Source of the DNA: JANQRV01 sp964533785
GTDB lineage: Bacteria; Bacteroidota; Bacteroidia; Chitinophagales; Saprospiraceae
Direction of reading: 5' to 3'
Assembly: GCA_964533785.1 (NCBI GenBank)
Contig: CAZHNG010000086.1
Location: 1-21,596, forward strand
DNA length: 21,596 bases
Shown here: one piece after another, positions 14,931 through 21,596 of the stretch
Numbering within the stretch: position 1 is the first letter of the stretch
Layout of the letters: each line of letters opens with the position of its first letter
Notes under the pieces: model-generated
What the model was told of the DNA's origin: nothing
Seen by the model: only the letters and a program-made list of their open reading frames with translations
Database searches by the model: none
Program-made: the position numbers and the translations under genes

Positions 14931-14963
14931 GAGACGCTAGATCAGAGATGCTAGAAGCTAGAC
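14931..14963. repeat. Degenerate GACGCTAGA tandem cluster
   Basis: GAGACGCTAGATC, AGAGATGCTAGAA and GCTAGAC follow one another, a degenerate array of the motif also found at 11590-11598, 11661-11669 and (reverse) 11774-11782. A related TCTGGCATC/TCTGGCGTC form occurs at 6422-6441 and 15082-15097. Confidence 0.5.
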
Positions 14964-15116
14964 AGTGTGGGTTTTGTGGAAATCGGTGTGTGATTTCCGT
15001 AGAGTGCCATTAACTTGGGTGTGTAATGCAGATTTAATCCGCTAAAGGGTTACCCCCAATCTCTCATCTCCACCCCTCATTGTCTGGAATCTGGCGTCTT
15101 AATTCTTTGGTCTCAT

Positions 15117-15285
15117 TTAAGTACTCGGACACATTTGGATTTCCATTAGATTGTGCCGAATTTCGTTCCGAATCGAGGCACAAAAACCGCACATAGCCGA
15201 AGCTACGTAAGGCTTTTTGTAACGAAGAGTCGGGACGAAAGGCGGTGCAAGCTGATACGTAATTTAAATGTGTCCGAGCACTTAA
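15117..15285. repeat. 169-bp concentric palindromic element (copy A)
   Basis: Four nested arm pairs share a centre at 15199.5-15201: 15117-15136 with 15266-15285 (20 bases, one mismatch), 15161-15171 with 15230-15240 (one mismatch), 15180-15188 with 15211-15219 (small bulge), and 15191-15197 with 15202-15208 closing a CGAA loop, which is a UUCG tetraloop when read on the minus strand. The element can fold into a single long hairpin as DNA or RNA. A diverged copy begins near 21487. It ends 64 bases before the ATP-grasp start codon, so it may lie in the operon leader. No protein is encoded. Confidence 0.7.
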
Positions 15286-15349
15286 GTGCTTCTCCCACAT
15301 TAAATTAAGCTTGAAACGCAAAACAAATATTTTAATCAGTAGGTTGATT

Positions 15350-16717
15350 ATGAAAAAGATAGGTATTCTATTCGGACAAGAACGTTCATTTCCCAACGCA
15401 TTTATCAATAAAGTGAATGAAAAAAATGTCGATGGTATCCTGGCGGAGCCGGTCAACATCGATAAAGTGATGCAGCACCAGCCTATTGATTATGCAGTTA
15501 TAATTGATCGCATATCGCAGGATGTACCATTTTATCGTGCCTTTCTGAAGAACGCTGCTATTACGGGAACAGCAGTGATCAATAATCCTTTCTGGTGGAG
15601 TGCCGATGAGAAATTTTTTAATAATGCTTTGGCAGAAAACATTGGAGTGCCGGTACCCAAAACGGTTTTGTTACCTTCCAAGGATCATCCCCAGGATACT
15701 ACTTCTGAGTCTTTTTCCAACCTTGCTTTCCCATTGGATTGGCAAAAGATCTTTGATTACGTTGGCTTTCCTGCCTATATGAAGCCTTTTGCCGGTGGAG
15801 GATGGAAAAACGTTTATAAGATAAAAGATGAAGCTGACTTGTTTAACAAATACGGAGAAACGGGGGAACTGGTAATGATGTTGCAGGAAGAGATCAAGTT
15901 TGAATCTTATTTCCGGTGTTATTGCATTGGCCGGAAATACGTTCGGATCATGCATTACGAACCAAGAAACCCCCATCACCTCCGGTACGTTGCAAACTTT
16001 GACGTATCCGAAGACCTGCTGAATGTGATGGAAGAATACGTTATCAGGATCAATAAGGCATTGGGTTATGATTTTAATACGGTTGAACTGGCGGTGAAAG
16101 ACGGCGTGCCTTACGCAATTGACTTTTGTAACCCGGCACCCGATGCCGCCAAGGAATCAGTAGGGCAGGAAAACTTTGAATGGGTGGTCGAGCATGCTGC
16201 GAAATATGCCATTGAACGAGCTCAGGCACAACAAGACGGGAAAGTAAATCTTACCTGGGGTACTTTTATTCAAAATGCGATTGATGACCAGTTGCCTGGG
16301 CAAGTATTGAGTTCCGCTTCAGACCTGTCCGTATTGGATGAACCAGAGGATCCCATTTTGGATGATAAGACTGTAGAACTCGTCTTTTTCCAGAGCGAAG
16401 AAGCACCTGTCAATACAAAGCCGGGTTCGGAGAGAGTGCGCCGTGATCTGCTTAGTTTAATAGGTACAGCCGATGCCTCCGATAAAGACAACTTGACCAC
16501 TATTTCCGGCATTAGTGAAAACCTGGAGGCAGCACTGAATGCTATCGGGATCTATTCTTTTGAGCAGATTAGCCGGATGGGAAAAGTAGAGTACGATTTG
16601 CTGGATTCACTAATTCCCGCTTTCAGGGGACGAGCCCGGCGGGATGATTGGGCTGGACAAGCAGCTACGTATATTTCCGGTGAAGAGTACTACAATTTAT
16701 TTGAAGAAGAAGAATAA
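15350..16717 (+). CDS. ATP-grasp ligase fused to C-terminal helix-hairpin-helix domain
   Basis: The 455-residue protein (ATG at 15350; an upstream TTG at 15311 is less likely) starts MKKIGILFGQERSFPNAF, a RimK/glutathione-synthetase-like pre-ATP-grasp fold. ATP-grasp features come in canonical order. Lys145 and a Gly-rich loop are in YMKPFAGGGWKNVY, the adenine hinge lies around LQEEI (178-182) with FESYFRCYCIG, and the Mg site is Glu246 in NTVELAV plus Asp258 and Asn261 in AIDFCNP. Such enzymes form carboxylate-amine bonds through an acyl phosphate. Residues of about 376-440 are a separate helix-hairpin-helix domain (NLTTISGISENLEAALNAIG, then FEQISRM, then PAFRGRARRDDWAGQA) of the kind otherwise appended to unrelated Bacteroidota proteins. 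An acidic linker (about 325-360) separates the two. It is the first gene of a three-gene operon, with 24 bases to the next gene. Substrates are unknown. Confidence 0.87.
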   Translation: MKKIGILFGQERSFPNAFINKVNEKNVDGILAEPVNIDKVMQHQPIDYAVIIDRISQDVPFYRAFLKNAAITGTAVINNPFWWSADEKFFNNALAENIGVPVPKTVLLPSKDHPQDTTSESFSNLAFPLDWQKIFDYVGFPAYMKPFAGGGWKNVYKIKDEADLFNKYGETGELVMMLQEEIKFESYFRCYCIGRKYVRIMHYEPRNPHHLRYVANFDVSEDLLNVMEEYVIRINKALGYDFNTVELAVKDGVPYAIDFCNPAPDAAKESVGQENFEWVVEHAAKYAIERAQAQQDGKVNLTWGTFIQNAIDDQLPGQVLSSASDLSVLDEPEDPILDDKTVELVFFQSEEAPVNTKPGSERVRRDLLSLIGTADASDKDNLTTISGISENLEAALNAIGIYSFEQISRMGKVEYDLLDSLIPAFRGRARRDDWAGQAATYISGEEYYNLFEEEE

Positions 16718-16741
16718 ACTCAAAATATACTCCAGTTATTA

Positions 16742-17566
16742 ATGAATGATAAACCTTTTAAATTAGCCATTCTTGATATGTACGATGGTGAGCCCAATCA
16801 AGGCATGCGTTGTATCAAGGAACTTGTTAAGCGATTTGAAAAAGACTATGAGTGGAAGATCTATGATGTGAGGTCGAAAGCAGAAGTGCCAGACCTGAGT
16901 TATGATATTTATATTTCTACGGGTGGCCCCGGTAGTCCTCACGAAGGGGACGGATACTGGGATAAATTGTATTACAATTGGATGGAAAGTTTGTGGCGGT
17001 TGAATATTGATCACCATAAAGCCAAAAAATACGCTTTTTTTATTTGCCATTCATTTCAAATGGCATGTGATCATTTTAAAATTGGAAATGTTACAGACCG
17101 GAAAACGAAGTCTTTTGGTACCTTTCCGGTACACATGACGGATGCCGGAGCGGAAGAACCGCTGTTTAAAGGTTTACCCGATCCCTTTTATGTGGCGGAT
17201 TTTCGTTCATTTCAGGTGATTCAGCCCGATCTAAATAGAATAAAAGCTATGGGGGCAAAAATCCTGACCCTTGAAAAAATCAGGCCACACGTTCCGTTGG
17301 AAAGAGCGATCATGAGTGTACGGTTTTCTGACGAAATTATAGGTACCCAGTTTCATCCTGAAGCAGATGTAGACGGTATGGTAAAGCATTTTCAGGATCC
17401 CGAACGAAAAGCTGCCGTAATAAAGGAATTTAGCGAAGCTAAGTACAATGATATGATCAAGCACCTGAAAGACAAGGATAAAATTGGTTTGACCCATTCT
17501 ACCATAATTCCTTTATTTATTAGTCAGTCATTAAAAGCGCTCAAATCGGCTTTAGTGTTCGCTTAA
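16742..17566 (+). CDS. Class I glutamine amidotransferase-like protein
   Basis: The 274-residue cytoplasmic protein has the class I (triad) amidotransferase layout. ISTGGPGSPHEG at 59-69 supplies the oxyanion loop, FFICHSFQMAC at 99-109 holds the nucleophile Cys102, and GTQFHPEAD at 201-209 holds His205 and Glu207. In GMP-synthase-like enzymes this domain hydrolyses glutamine and delivers ammonia to a synthetase partner; stand-alone relatives hydrolyse gamma-glutamyl amides. The nucleophile elbow is unusual: canonical GxCxGxQ is replaced by FICHSFQ, losing both glycines, which may mean altered specificity. No synthetase domain is fused. Flanking ATP-grasp genes (24 bases upstream, 52 downstream) suggest it works with one of them, as an ammonia supplier or as a hydrolase of the ligated product. 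The triad is intact, so activity is expected. Confidence 0.87.
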   Translation: MNDKPFKLAILDMYDGEPNQGMRCIKELVKRFEKDYEWKIYDVRSKAEVPDLSYDIYISTGGPGSPHEGDGYWDKLYYNWMESLWRLNIDHHKAKKYAFFICHSFQMACDHFKIGNVTDRKTKSFGTFPVHMTDAGAEEPLFKGLPDPFYVADFRSFQVIQPDLNRIKAMGAKILTLEKIRPHVPLERAIMSVRFSDEIIGTQFHPEADVDGMVKHFQDPERKAAVIKEFSEAKYNDMIKHLKDKDKIGLTHSTIIPLFISQSLKALKSALVFA

Positions 17567-17618
17567 TATCTTTAGACAAATCCATTATTCTTATTTAAAT
17601 CGAGATAAATTCATCCAC

Positions 17619-18815
17619 ATGATAAGGGAGGTAAGGCAAGCTTATAACCAAGCATTCAGCCAGGAAAAGTACGATCAATTTTTAGATTGGATAACTAGTC
17701 ATTTTAATCATCGCCCTCCTTTTGCCATTGCGGAAACTCCCGTCTTCATACCTAATGATTTGAAGGATGAACTTATTCGGGCTACGGAAGAAGTTATTGA
17801 TGTTCTTTTACAGCCGAATTTTTCAGCGCTTTCCGAGCCAGCGCTTGTCCCTGGCTATATCGTGCCGAATGAGACTTCCCACACGGCCTTTCTGCAAATG
17901 GATTTTGGGATTTGCAAAACGGCGGAAGGTAAATTAATTCCGCAAATGGTTGAGGTACAAGGTTTTCCTTCTCTCTATTTTTACCAAAATATGGTGGCTG
18001 AAGGGTACCGCAAATTCTTTAACGTTCCTGAGGGTTATACGCATTTGCTTAGTGGTATTACTACGGAGGAATATTTCCAGATGTTAAGGAATGTAATTGT
18101 CGCTAACCACGAGCCGGAAAATGTGGTGCTTTTGGAAATTGACCCTTTCCAACAAATGACAGTAGTTGATTTTTACGCTACCCGGGCAGCGCTAGGTATC
18201 GGAATTGTTGGTATTAAAGATGTGAAAAGGTCGGGAAGAACCCTTTATTACATCAATGAAGAAGGGAAGAAAGTAGCCATCCACCGCATTTTTAACCGGG
18301 TGATCTTCGATGAATTGGTCAAACAAAAAGGCTGGAAGGAGTATGAATTCACCATGTTGGAAGACGTTGATGTGGAATGGGCCGGTCATCCCAATTGGTT
18401 CTTCAGGATCAGCAAACATACGCTGCCGATAATAAAAAGCAAATACGTACCGGAATCTTTCCTGCTTTCCGACCTGAAAGAAATTCCTGCAGACCTTTCG
18501 AATTTTGTGCTCAAACCATTGTATTCCTTTTCGGGAGCAGGAGTTATCATCAATGTTGAAAAAAAGGATATTGATGCCGTTAAAAACCCAGAACATTATT
18601 TATTGCAACGGAAGGTAGAATATGTACCTGTTATTGAGACACTTGATATTCCTGCTAAGTGTGAAGTTAGGATGTTAATGATCTGGGAGCCAGATAAAGA
18701 AAGACCAAGGATCGTAAATAATCTTGTGAGGCTTAGTAAAGGGGCCATGATCGGTGTAAGATTTAATAAAGATAAGACCTGGGTTGGTGGAAGTGTAGGT
18801 TTTTTTGAAAAATAA
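17619..18815 (+). CDS. Putative circularly permuted ATP-grasp protein
   Basis: This 398-residue cytoplasmic protein shows ATP-grasp-like motifs in permuted order. MDFGICKTAEGKLIPQMVEVQG (residues 94-115, given here as a run of motif positions D95, E112, Q114) looks like the metal-binding strand pair D...DGK...ExN that normally ends the domain. In contrast FVLKPLYSFSGAGV (296-309; Lys299, Gly306, Gly308), the nucleotide-binding lysine and glycine loop, comes near the C-terminus, followed by the hinge-like LLQRKVEY (328-335) and CEVRMLMI (348-355). Glutathionylspermidine synthetase and the CP-ATP-grasp families share this order. The assignment is by motif only; I do not recognise a named family. 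It is the last gene of the operon and ends at SVGFFEK without a terminator of strong quality. A peptide- or amide-forming role together with the upstream ligase and amidotransferase is inferred. Confidence 0.65.
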   Translation: MIREVRQAYNQAFSQEKYDQFLDWITSHFNHRPPFAIAETPVFIPNDLKDELIRATEEVIDVLLQPNFSALSEPALVPGYIVPNETSHTAFLQMDFGICKTAEGKLIPQMVEVQGFPSLYFYQNMVAEGYRKFFNVPEGYTHLLSGITTEEYFQMLRNVIVANHEPENVVLLEIDPFQQMTVVDFYATRAALGIGIVGIKDVKRSGRTLYYINEEGKKVAIHRIFNRVIFDELVKQKGWKEYEFTMLEDVDVEWAGHPNWFFRISKHTLPIIKSKYVPESFLLSDLKEIPADLSNFVLKPLYSFSGAGVIINVEKKDIDAVKNPEHYLLQRKVEYVPVIETLDIPAKCEVRMLMIWEPDKERPRIVNNLVRLSKGAMIGVRFNKDKTWVGGSVGFFEK

Positions 18816-18847
18816 CATGACTCTCCCTAATTTTTCGATAATATTTT

Positions 18848-18879
18848 GATCAAATTCATATTATTTTGTATGTTTGATC
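18848..18879 (+). terminator. Weak stem-loop after the ATP-grasp operon
   Basis: GATCAAA (18848-18854) pairs with TTTGATC (18873-18879), with some additional A/T pairing inside. It starts 33 bases after the operon stop. No T-run follows, so termination would be inefficient. A second small hairpin, TATTCTT/AAGAATA around AGTC, follows at 18895-18912. Confidence 0.3.
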
Positions 18880-19008
18880 CTAGTTAGCCGCCCATATTCT
18901 TAGTCAAGAATAATTATTAGCCTATCCCATTTTTGTATTAATAGCATTATCTGCCAAAGATATAACCCTTTGGTTGAACTATTATTTTATTGACTTAAAC
19001 AAATAAAC

Positions 19009-19353
19009 ATGAGTAAGTTTGATGATGAAATGGTGAAATACCATGCAGCAGCAAAAAAGTTAGGAATTTCTATTGATGCTGAATTACTAGAGGCGGTAGC
19101 CAGAGGACTCGGACCGTCTATTTATCGTTCAGACTCTTCAAAGGTCTCTTGTTCTGATCAAAAGGAACTCGACCGGGTGAGAGCAAATTTCCTGCAAAAA
19201 AAGCTGGGTTTAAGCGAGAAAGATAACCTTGACGAAGCAATGAAAGAGGTTTGTAAGCAATTCGGTAGTTCAAGAAATAAGTACCGTCCTCTCTTTTATT
19301 ATTTGTTGGTGGTTAAATTCGGCAAGGAATCGATATATTTGAAAAACGCCTGA
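19009..19353 (+). CDS. DUF2853 family protein
   Basis: The 114-residue, highly charged, all-helical protein matches the DUF2853 family along its whole length: KYHAAAKKLGISIDAELLEAVARGLGPSIY, then the conserved VSCSDQKELDRVRANFLQKKLGL block, then GSSRNKYRPLFYYLLV and a terminal FGKESIY. Members occur mainly in Alphaproteobacteria and Bacteroidota as small cytoplasmic proteins; no biochemical function is established as far as I know. There is no signal peptide. The gene has its own 193-base upstream region, so it is probably transcribed separately from the ATP-grasp operon, and it is followed at once by a long-stem terminator shared with the convergent E1 gene. Confidence 0.93.
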   Translation: MSKFDDEMVKYHAAAKKLGISIDAELLEAVARGLGPSIYRSDSSKVSCSDQKELDRVRANFLQKKLGLSEKDNLDEAMKEVCKQFGSSRNKYRPLFYYLLVVKFGKESIYLKNA

Positions 19354-19354
19354 C

Positions 19355-19432
19355 TTGCCACTTCTCTGAAAAAGGAGTAAAACTTTTAATCCCTGTATCC
19401 CCTTACTTTAACCCTTTTTCAGAGAAGGCAAC
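19355..19432. terminator. Long-stem bidirectional terminator between convergent genes
   Basis: CTTCTCTGAAAAAGG (19361-19375) is the exact reverse complement of 19413-19427. The stem extends outwards by TTGCC/GGCAA (19355-19359 with 19428-19432) after a single bulged A at 19360, giving 20 base pairs around a 37-base loop. It fills the gap between the DUF2853 stop and the E1 stop and could serve both genes. The loop is long for a classic intrinsic terminator and there is no strong T-run outside the stem, so it may be a palindromic repeat used as a terminator. Confidence 0.6.
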
Positions 19433-19434
19433 CT

Positions 19435-21426
19435 TCAATAAGCCAACAGTTTTTTTAGTTTTTCCTTGAACCTGCTGTGGGGTAAGAACTGGGTTTCCAA
19501 TTCTTTAGCAAAGGGTACCGGGGTGTCCAGACTTCCTGCGCGCATTACCGGACCGTCTAGAAACTCAAACCAATGTTCGATAATATGGGCCGCAATTTCA
19601 CCTCCCAGCCCCCCAAACATGGTGTCTTCGTGTAAGATGATGACTTTATTTGTCTTTTTTATGCTTTTTTCGATGGTGTCATAATCTAAAGGTACAAGGG
19701 TTCTAAGGTCGATGATTTCAGCGTCAATATTTAGTTCCCTGGTAACATCCACTGCCCACTTTACTCCCATACCGTAAGTAATAACAGAAACTGAATTTCC
19801 AGTCCTTTCAATTCTTGCTTTTCCAATGGGGACGGTATAATAATCGTTTGGTATCTCTGCTGAGATACTCCGGTACAAAGCTTTGTGTTCAAAATACAGC
19901 ACAGGGTTTGGGTCTTCAAAACTCGCAAGTAGAAGCCCTTTTGCATCGTGAACACTGGCAGGATAAACGATCTTCAATCCCGGAACGTGAGTAAACCAGG
20001 CTTCGTTACTTTGAGAATGAAAAGGCCCGGCACCTACGCCGGCACCAGTAGGCATACGGATTACGACATTCGGAGCATGTGCCCAGCGGTAATTTAATTT
20101 AGCCAGGTTATTTACGATTTGGTTGAATCCGCAACTCACGAAATCGGCAAATTGCATCTCTACCATAGCGATATGATCATTGAGGCTTAAACCAATAGCG
20201 GTTCCTATAATGGCACTTTCACAAAGCGGGGTGTTTCGGATACGGGATTTACCATACTTTTCCATCAGTCCCGCCGTAATTTTGAATACCCCGCCGTATT
20301 CCGCTATATCTTGCCCCATAAATATCAGATTGGGATGTTTGGCCAACGCCAGATCCAGGGCATTGGAAATGGCATCAATAAATCTGAGTTCTACTTTTTC
20401 TGGGTTTTTTGATAGTACCGTTCCATTTTCGTAAGGGGCATAAATATCAGCCATTTCATCGTCAATAGTTGGATATACAGGTGGCTCATTGTTTGCCATT
20501 TTTAAATGTTCGTCGATCTCAGCATTGATCCGAGCTGTCATGGATTCAATTTCCTCCTGCGTTATTATCTGTTTTTCTAACAAAAAGCTTTCATAACGTT
20601 TGACCGGATCTTTCGCTTTCCAGTAATCCATCAGGGATTTAGGTACGTATTTGGTGCCCGATGCTTCTTCGTGTCCCCGCATTCTGAAAGTATTACATTC
20701 CAGCAGGAACGGCGCGGGTTTTTCCCTCATCTTTTGGGCAAGGTTAGTGACAGTGCTGTAGACTTCCAGAATATCATTTCCATCAATAGTTAGTGATTCG
20801 ATTCCATAGCCAATACCCTTATCGGCTATGGATTCACAACGGAATTGTTCGCGGGAAGGTGTAGAAAGCCCGTAGCCATTGTTTTCGATAACGAATAGTA
20901 CCGGCAAGTCCCATACTGCCGCTACGTTTAGCGCTTCATGAAACTCCCCTTCGCTGGTAGCTCCTTCACCTGAAAAGGCGGCCACAATTTTATTTTCGTT
21001 TTTCAGTTGGTGGGCCAGGGCAACGCCGTCAGCTAAGGATAACTGAGCCCCTAAATGAGAAATCATTCCAATGATATGATAATCCGGTGCGCCAAAATGA
21101 AATGAACGGTCTCTACCTTTGGTAAAACCGCTTACTTTTCCTTGCCACTGGCCGAAGAGCCGGTTGAGTGGAATTTGTCGGGTCGTAAAAACCCCAAGGT
21201 TGCGATGAAGTGGAAAAATATACTCATCTTTGTTCAATGCACTGGTAACACCAACAGAGATTGCTTCTTGTCCAATCCCCGAAAACCACTTGCTTATCTT
21301 ACCCTTCCTCAATAGGAGTAACATTTTTTCCTCTACAAGCCGGGGCTTTACCAGCGCCGTGAATAATCCAATTAGTTGCTTATCGGTGAACTCCTTTCTG
21401 TCAAATTGTATTGTATCTGTAATCAT
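19435..21426 (-). CDS. 2-oxoisovalerate dehydrogenase E1, fused alpha and beta subunits
   Basis: The 663-residue protein is the thiamine-diphosphate-dependent E1 component of a branched-chain 2-oxoacid dehydrogenase complex, with the alpha subunit (about residues 1-330) and beta subunit (about 345-663) joined in one chain, an arrangement common in Bacteroidota. Alpha features are SHLGAQLSLADGVALAHQL, the ThDP/Mg motif GEGATSEGEFHEALN (153-167) and ENNGYGLSTPS (181-191). Beta features are GQDIAEYGGVFKIT, the NTPLCESAIIGTAIGLSL block and GGLGGEIAAHIIE. It decarboxylates 2-oxoacids from Val, Leu and Ile and acylates lipoyl-E2, feeding branched-chain fatty acid synthesis. The motif usually starts GDG; here the metal-binding Asp position is Glu154. 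E2 and E3 genes are not in the window. A pyruvate or acetoin dehydrogenase is a less likely alternative. Confidence 0.92.
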   Translation of the reverse strand: MITDTIQFDRKEFTDKQLIGLFTALVKPRLVEEKMLLLLRKGKISKWFSGIGQEAISVGVTSALNKDEYIFPLHRNLGVFTTRQIPLNRLFGQWQGKVSGFTKGRDRSFHFGAPDYHIIGMISHLGAQLSLADGVALAHQLKNENKIVAAFSGEGATSEGEFHEALNVAAVWDLPVLFVIENNGYGLSTPSREQFRCESIADKGIGYGIESLTIDGNDILEVYSTVTNLAQKMREKPAPFLLECNTFRMRGHEEASGTKYVPKSLMDYWKAKDPVKRYESFLLEKQIITQEEIESMTARINAEIDEHLKMANNEPPVYPTIDDEMADIYAPYENGTVLSKNPEKVELRFIDAISNALDLALAKHPNLIFMGQDIAEYGGVFKITAGLMEKYGKSRIRNTPLCESAIIGTAIGLSLNDHIAMVEMQFADFVSCGFNQIVNNLAKLNYRWAHAPNVVIRMPTGAGVGAGPFHSQSNEAWFTHVPGLKIVYPASVHDAKGLLLASFEDPNPVLYFEHKALYRSISAEIPNDYYTVPIGKARIERTGNSVSVITYGMGVKWAVDVTRELNIDAEIIDLRTLVPLDYDTIEKSIKKTNKVIILHEDTMFGGLGGEIAAHIIEHWFEFLDGPVMRAGSLDTPVPFAKELETQFLPHSRFKEKLKKLLAY

Positions 21427-21486
21427 GCAATCTCAAATGATATTTAGTAGTCAATACACTGTAACACAAATTTCTTTGCATTTTGA

Positions 21487-21590
21487 ATGCCGTCTTTTCG
21501 TCCAACTCTTCGTTACGTGCTCGCCTTCGGGACTATGGCCCCGAGGCTCCGCCGCGCCTCGATTTGGACAAAAATCCGGTGGTTCAAAAC
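21487..21590 (+). repeat. Diverged, edge-proximal copy (B) of the 15117-15285 repeat
   Basis: ACTCTTCGTTAC at 21505-21516 matches the reverse complement of 15219-15230, and GCCTCGATT at 21556-21564 matches the reverse complement of 15171-15179; the spacing between the two blocks is 39 bases in both copies. The sequence around them (CCGTCTTTTCGTCC before, AAAATCCGG after) is also related. The middle is more G+C-rich here and can form its own hairpins (GAGGC/GCCTC at about 21543-21560). The outer arms of copy A are not recognisable before the window ends. Confidence 0.6.
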
Positions 21591-21596
21591 ACTAAG

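Larger units (their letters stand above)
14763..15349. other. Repeat-rich divergent gap upstream of the ATP-grasp operon
   Basis: The 587 bases between the divergent esterase and the ATP-grasp operon contain no gene. They hold the second copy of a 30-nt direct repeat (14813-14842), a degenerate CTAG-motif cluster (14931-14963), a TCTGGAATCTGGCGTC variant (15082-15097), and a 169-bp concentric palindrome (15117-15285). Operon promoters must lie here, but I see no clear -33/-7 pair. A minus-strand open frame at 15064-15459 runs through the palindrome and antisense to the ligase gene; its composition is not protein-like. Confidence 0.6.

Noticed and set aside
15311..15349. Upstream TTG start for the ATP-grasp gene adding 13 residues
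   Set aside because: The ATG at 15350 begins exactly at the first beta strand (MKKIGILFG) as in related ligases.
14763..15349. Possible tRNA or riboswitch in the gap before the operon
   Set aside because: The palindrome does not fit a cloverleaf and I could not match conserved riboswitch cores; it is better described as a palindromic repeat.
15064..15459. Minus-strand open frame of 131 codons
   Set aside because: It runs through the palindromic repeat and antisense to the ATP-grasp gene start, has no recognisable domain, and its composition reflects repeat DNA.

Overview
The window looks like chromosomal DNA of a Bacteroidota member, most likely from the Saprospiria (Lewinella/Haliscomenobacter-like). 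The clues are a type IX secretion C-terminal sorting domain, a DUF5686 protein with a carboxypeptidase-regulatory-like plug domain, a fused alpha/beta branched-chain 2-oxoacid dehydrogenase E1, start codons without Shine-Dalgarno sequences, and A+T-rich intergenic DNA full of palindromic repeats. The taxonomic call rests on protein style only; there is no rRNA in the window.

Layout. Positions 1-795 hold no confident gene, only hairpins and a possible zinc-ribbon gene remnant. Positions 796-3178 (minus strand) encode a secreted T9SS cargo protein followed, after a terminator, by a small outer-membrane beta-barrel-like protein. A helix-turn-helix protein of unknown role (3585-4586) is bracketed by two separate inverted-repeat elements. 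A dienelactone-hydrolase-like enzyme (5019-5897) and the DUF5686 protein (6454-8976, minus) converge on a repeat-rich 556-base gap. Housekeeping genes follow: rnhB (9074-9655), an M42 metallopeptidase (9763-10839) and rlmB (10831-11568, minus), the last two overlapping tail to tail. A radical SAM protein of unknown function (11925-13214) is translationally coupled to an RluA-family pseudouridine synthase (13226-13888), which converges on an esterase (13896-14762, minus).

The most interesting part is the plus-strand operon at 15350-18815: a canonical ATP-grasp ligase fused to a C-terminal helix-hairpin-helix domain, a divergent class I glutamine amidotransferase, and a second, apparently circularly permuted ATP-grasp protein. 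Two ligases and an amidotransferase in tight order suggest a dedicated pathway that builds an amide- or peptide-linked small molecule or modifies a protein. I recognise no described pathway in it. A 169-bp concentric palindrome lies just upstream, and a second divergent copy of it sits at the right edge of the window. The operon is followed by a DUF2853 gene, a long-stem terminator and the convergent E1 gene (19435-21426, minus).

The intergenic regions carry several dispersed repeat families: a 14-bp G+C-rich unit, a GACGCTAG-type motif, a 30-nt direct repeat, and inverted-repeat elements of about 170-220 bp. These look like MITE- or REP-like mobile or structural elements rather than gene regulatory sites.
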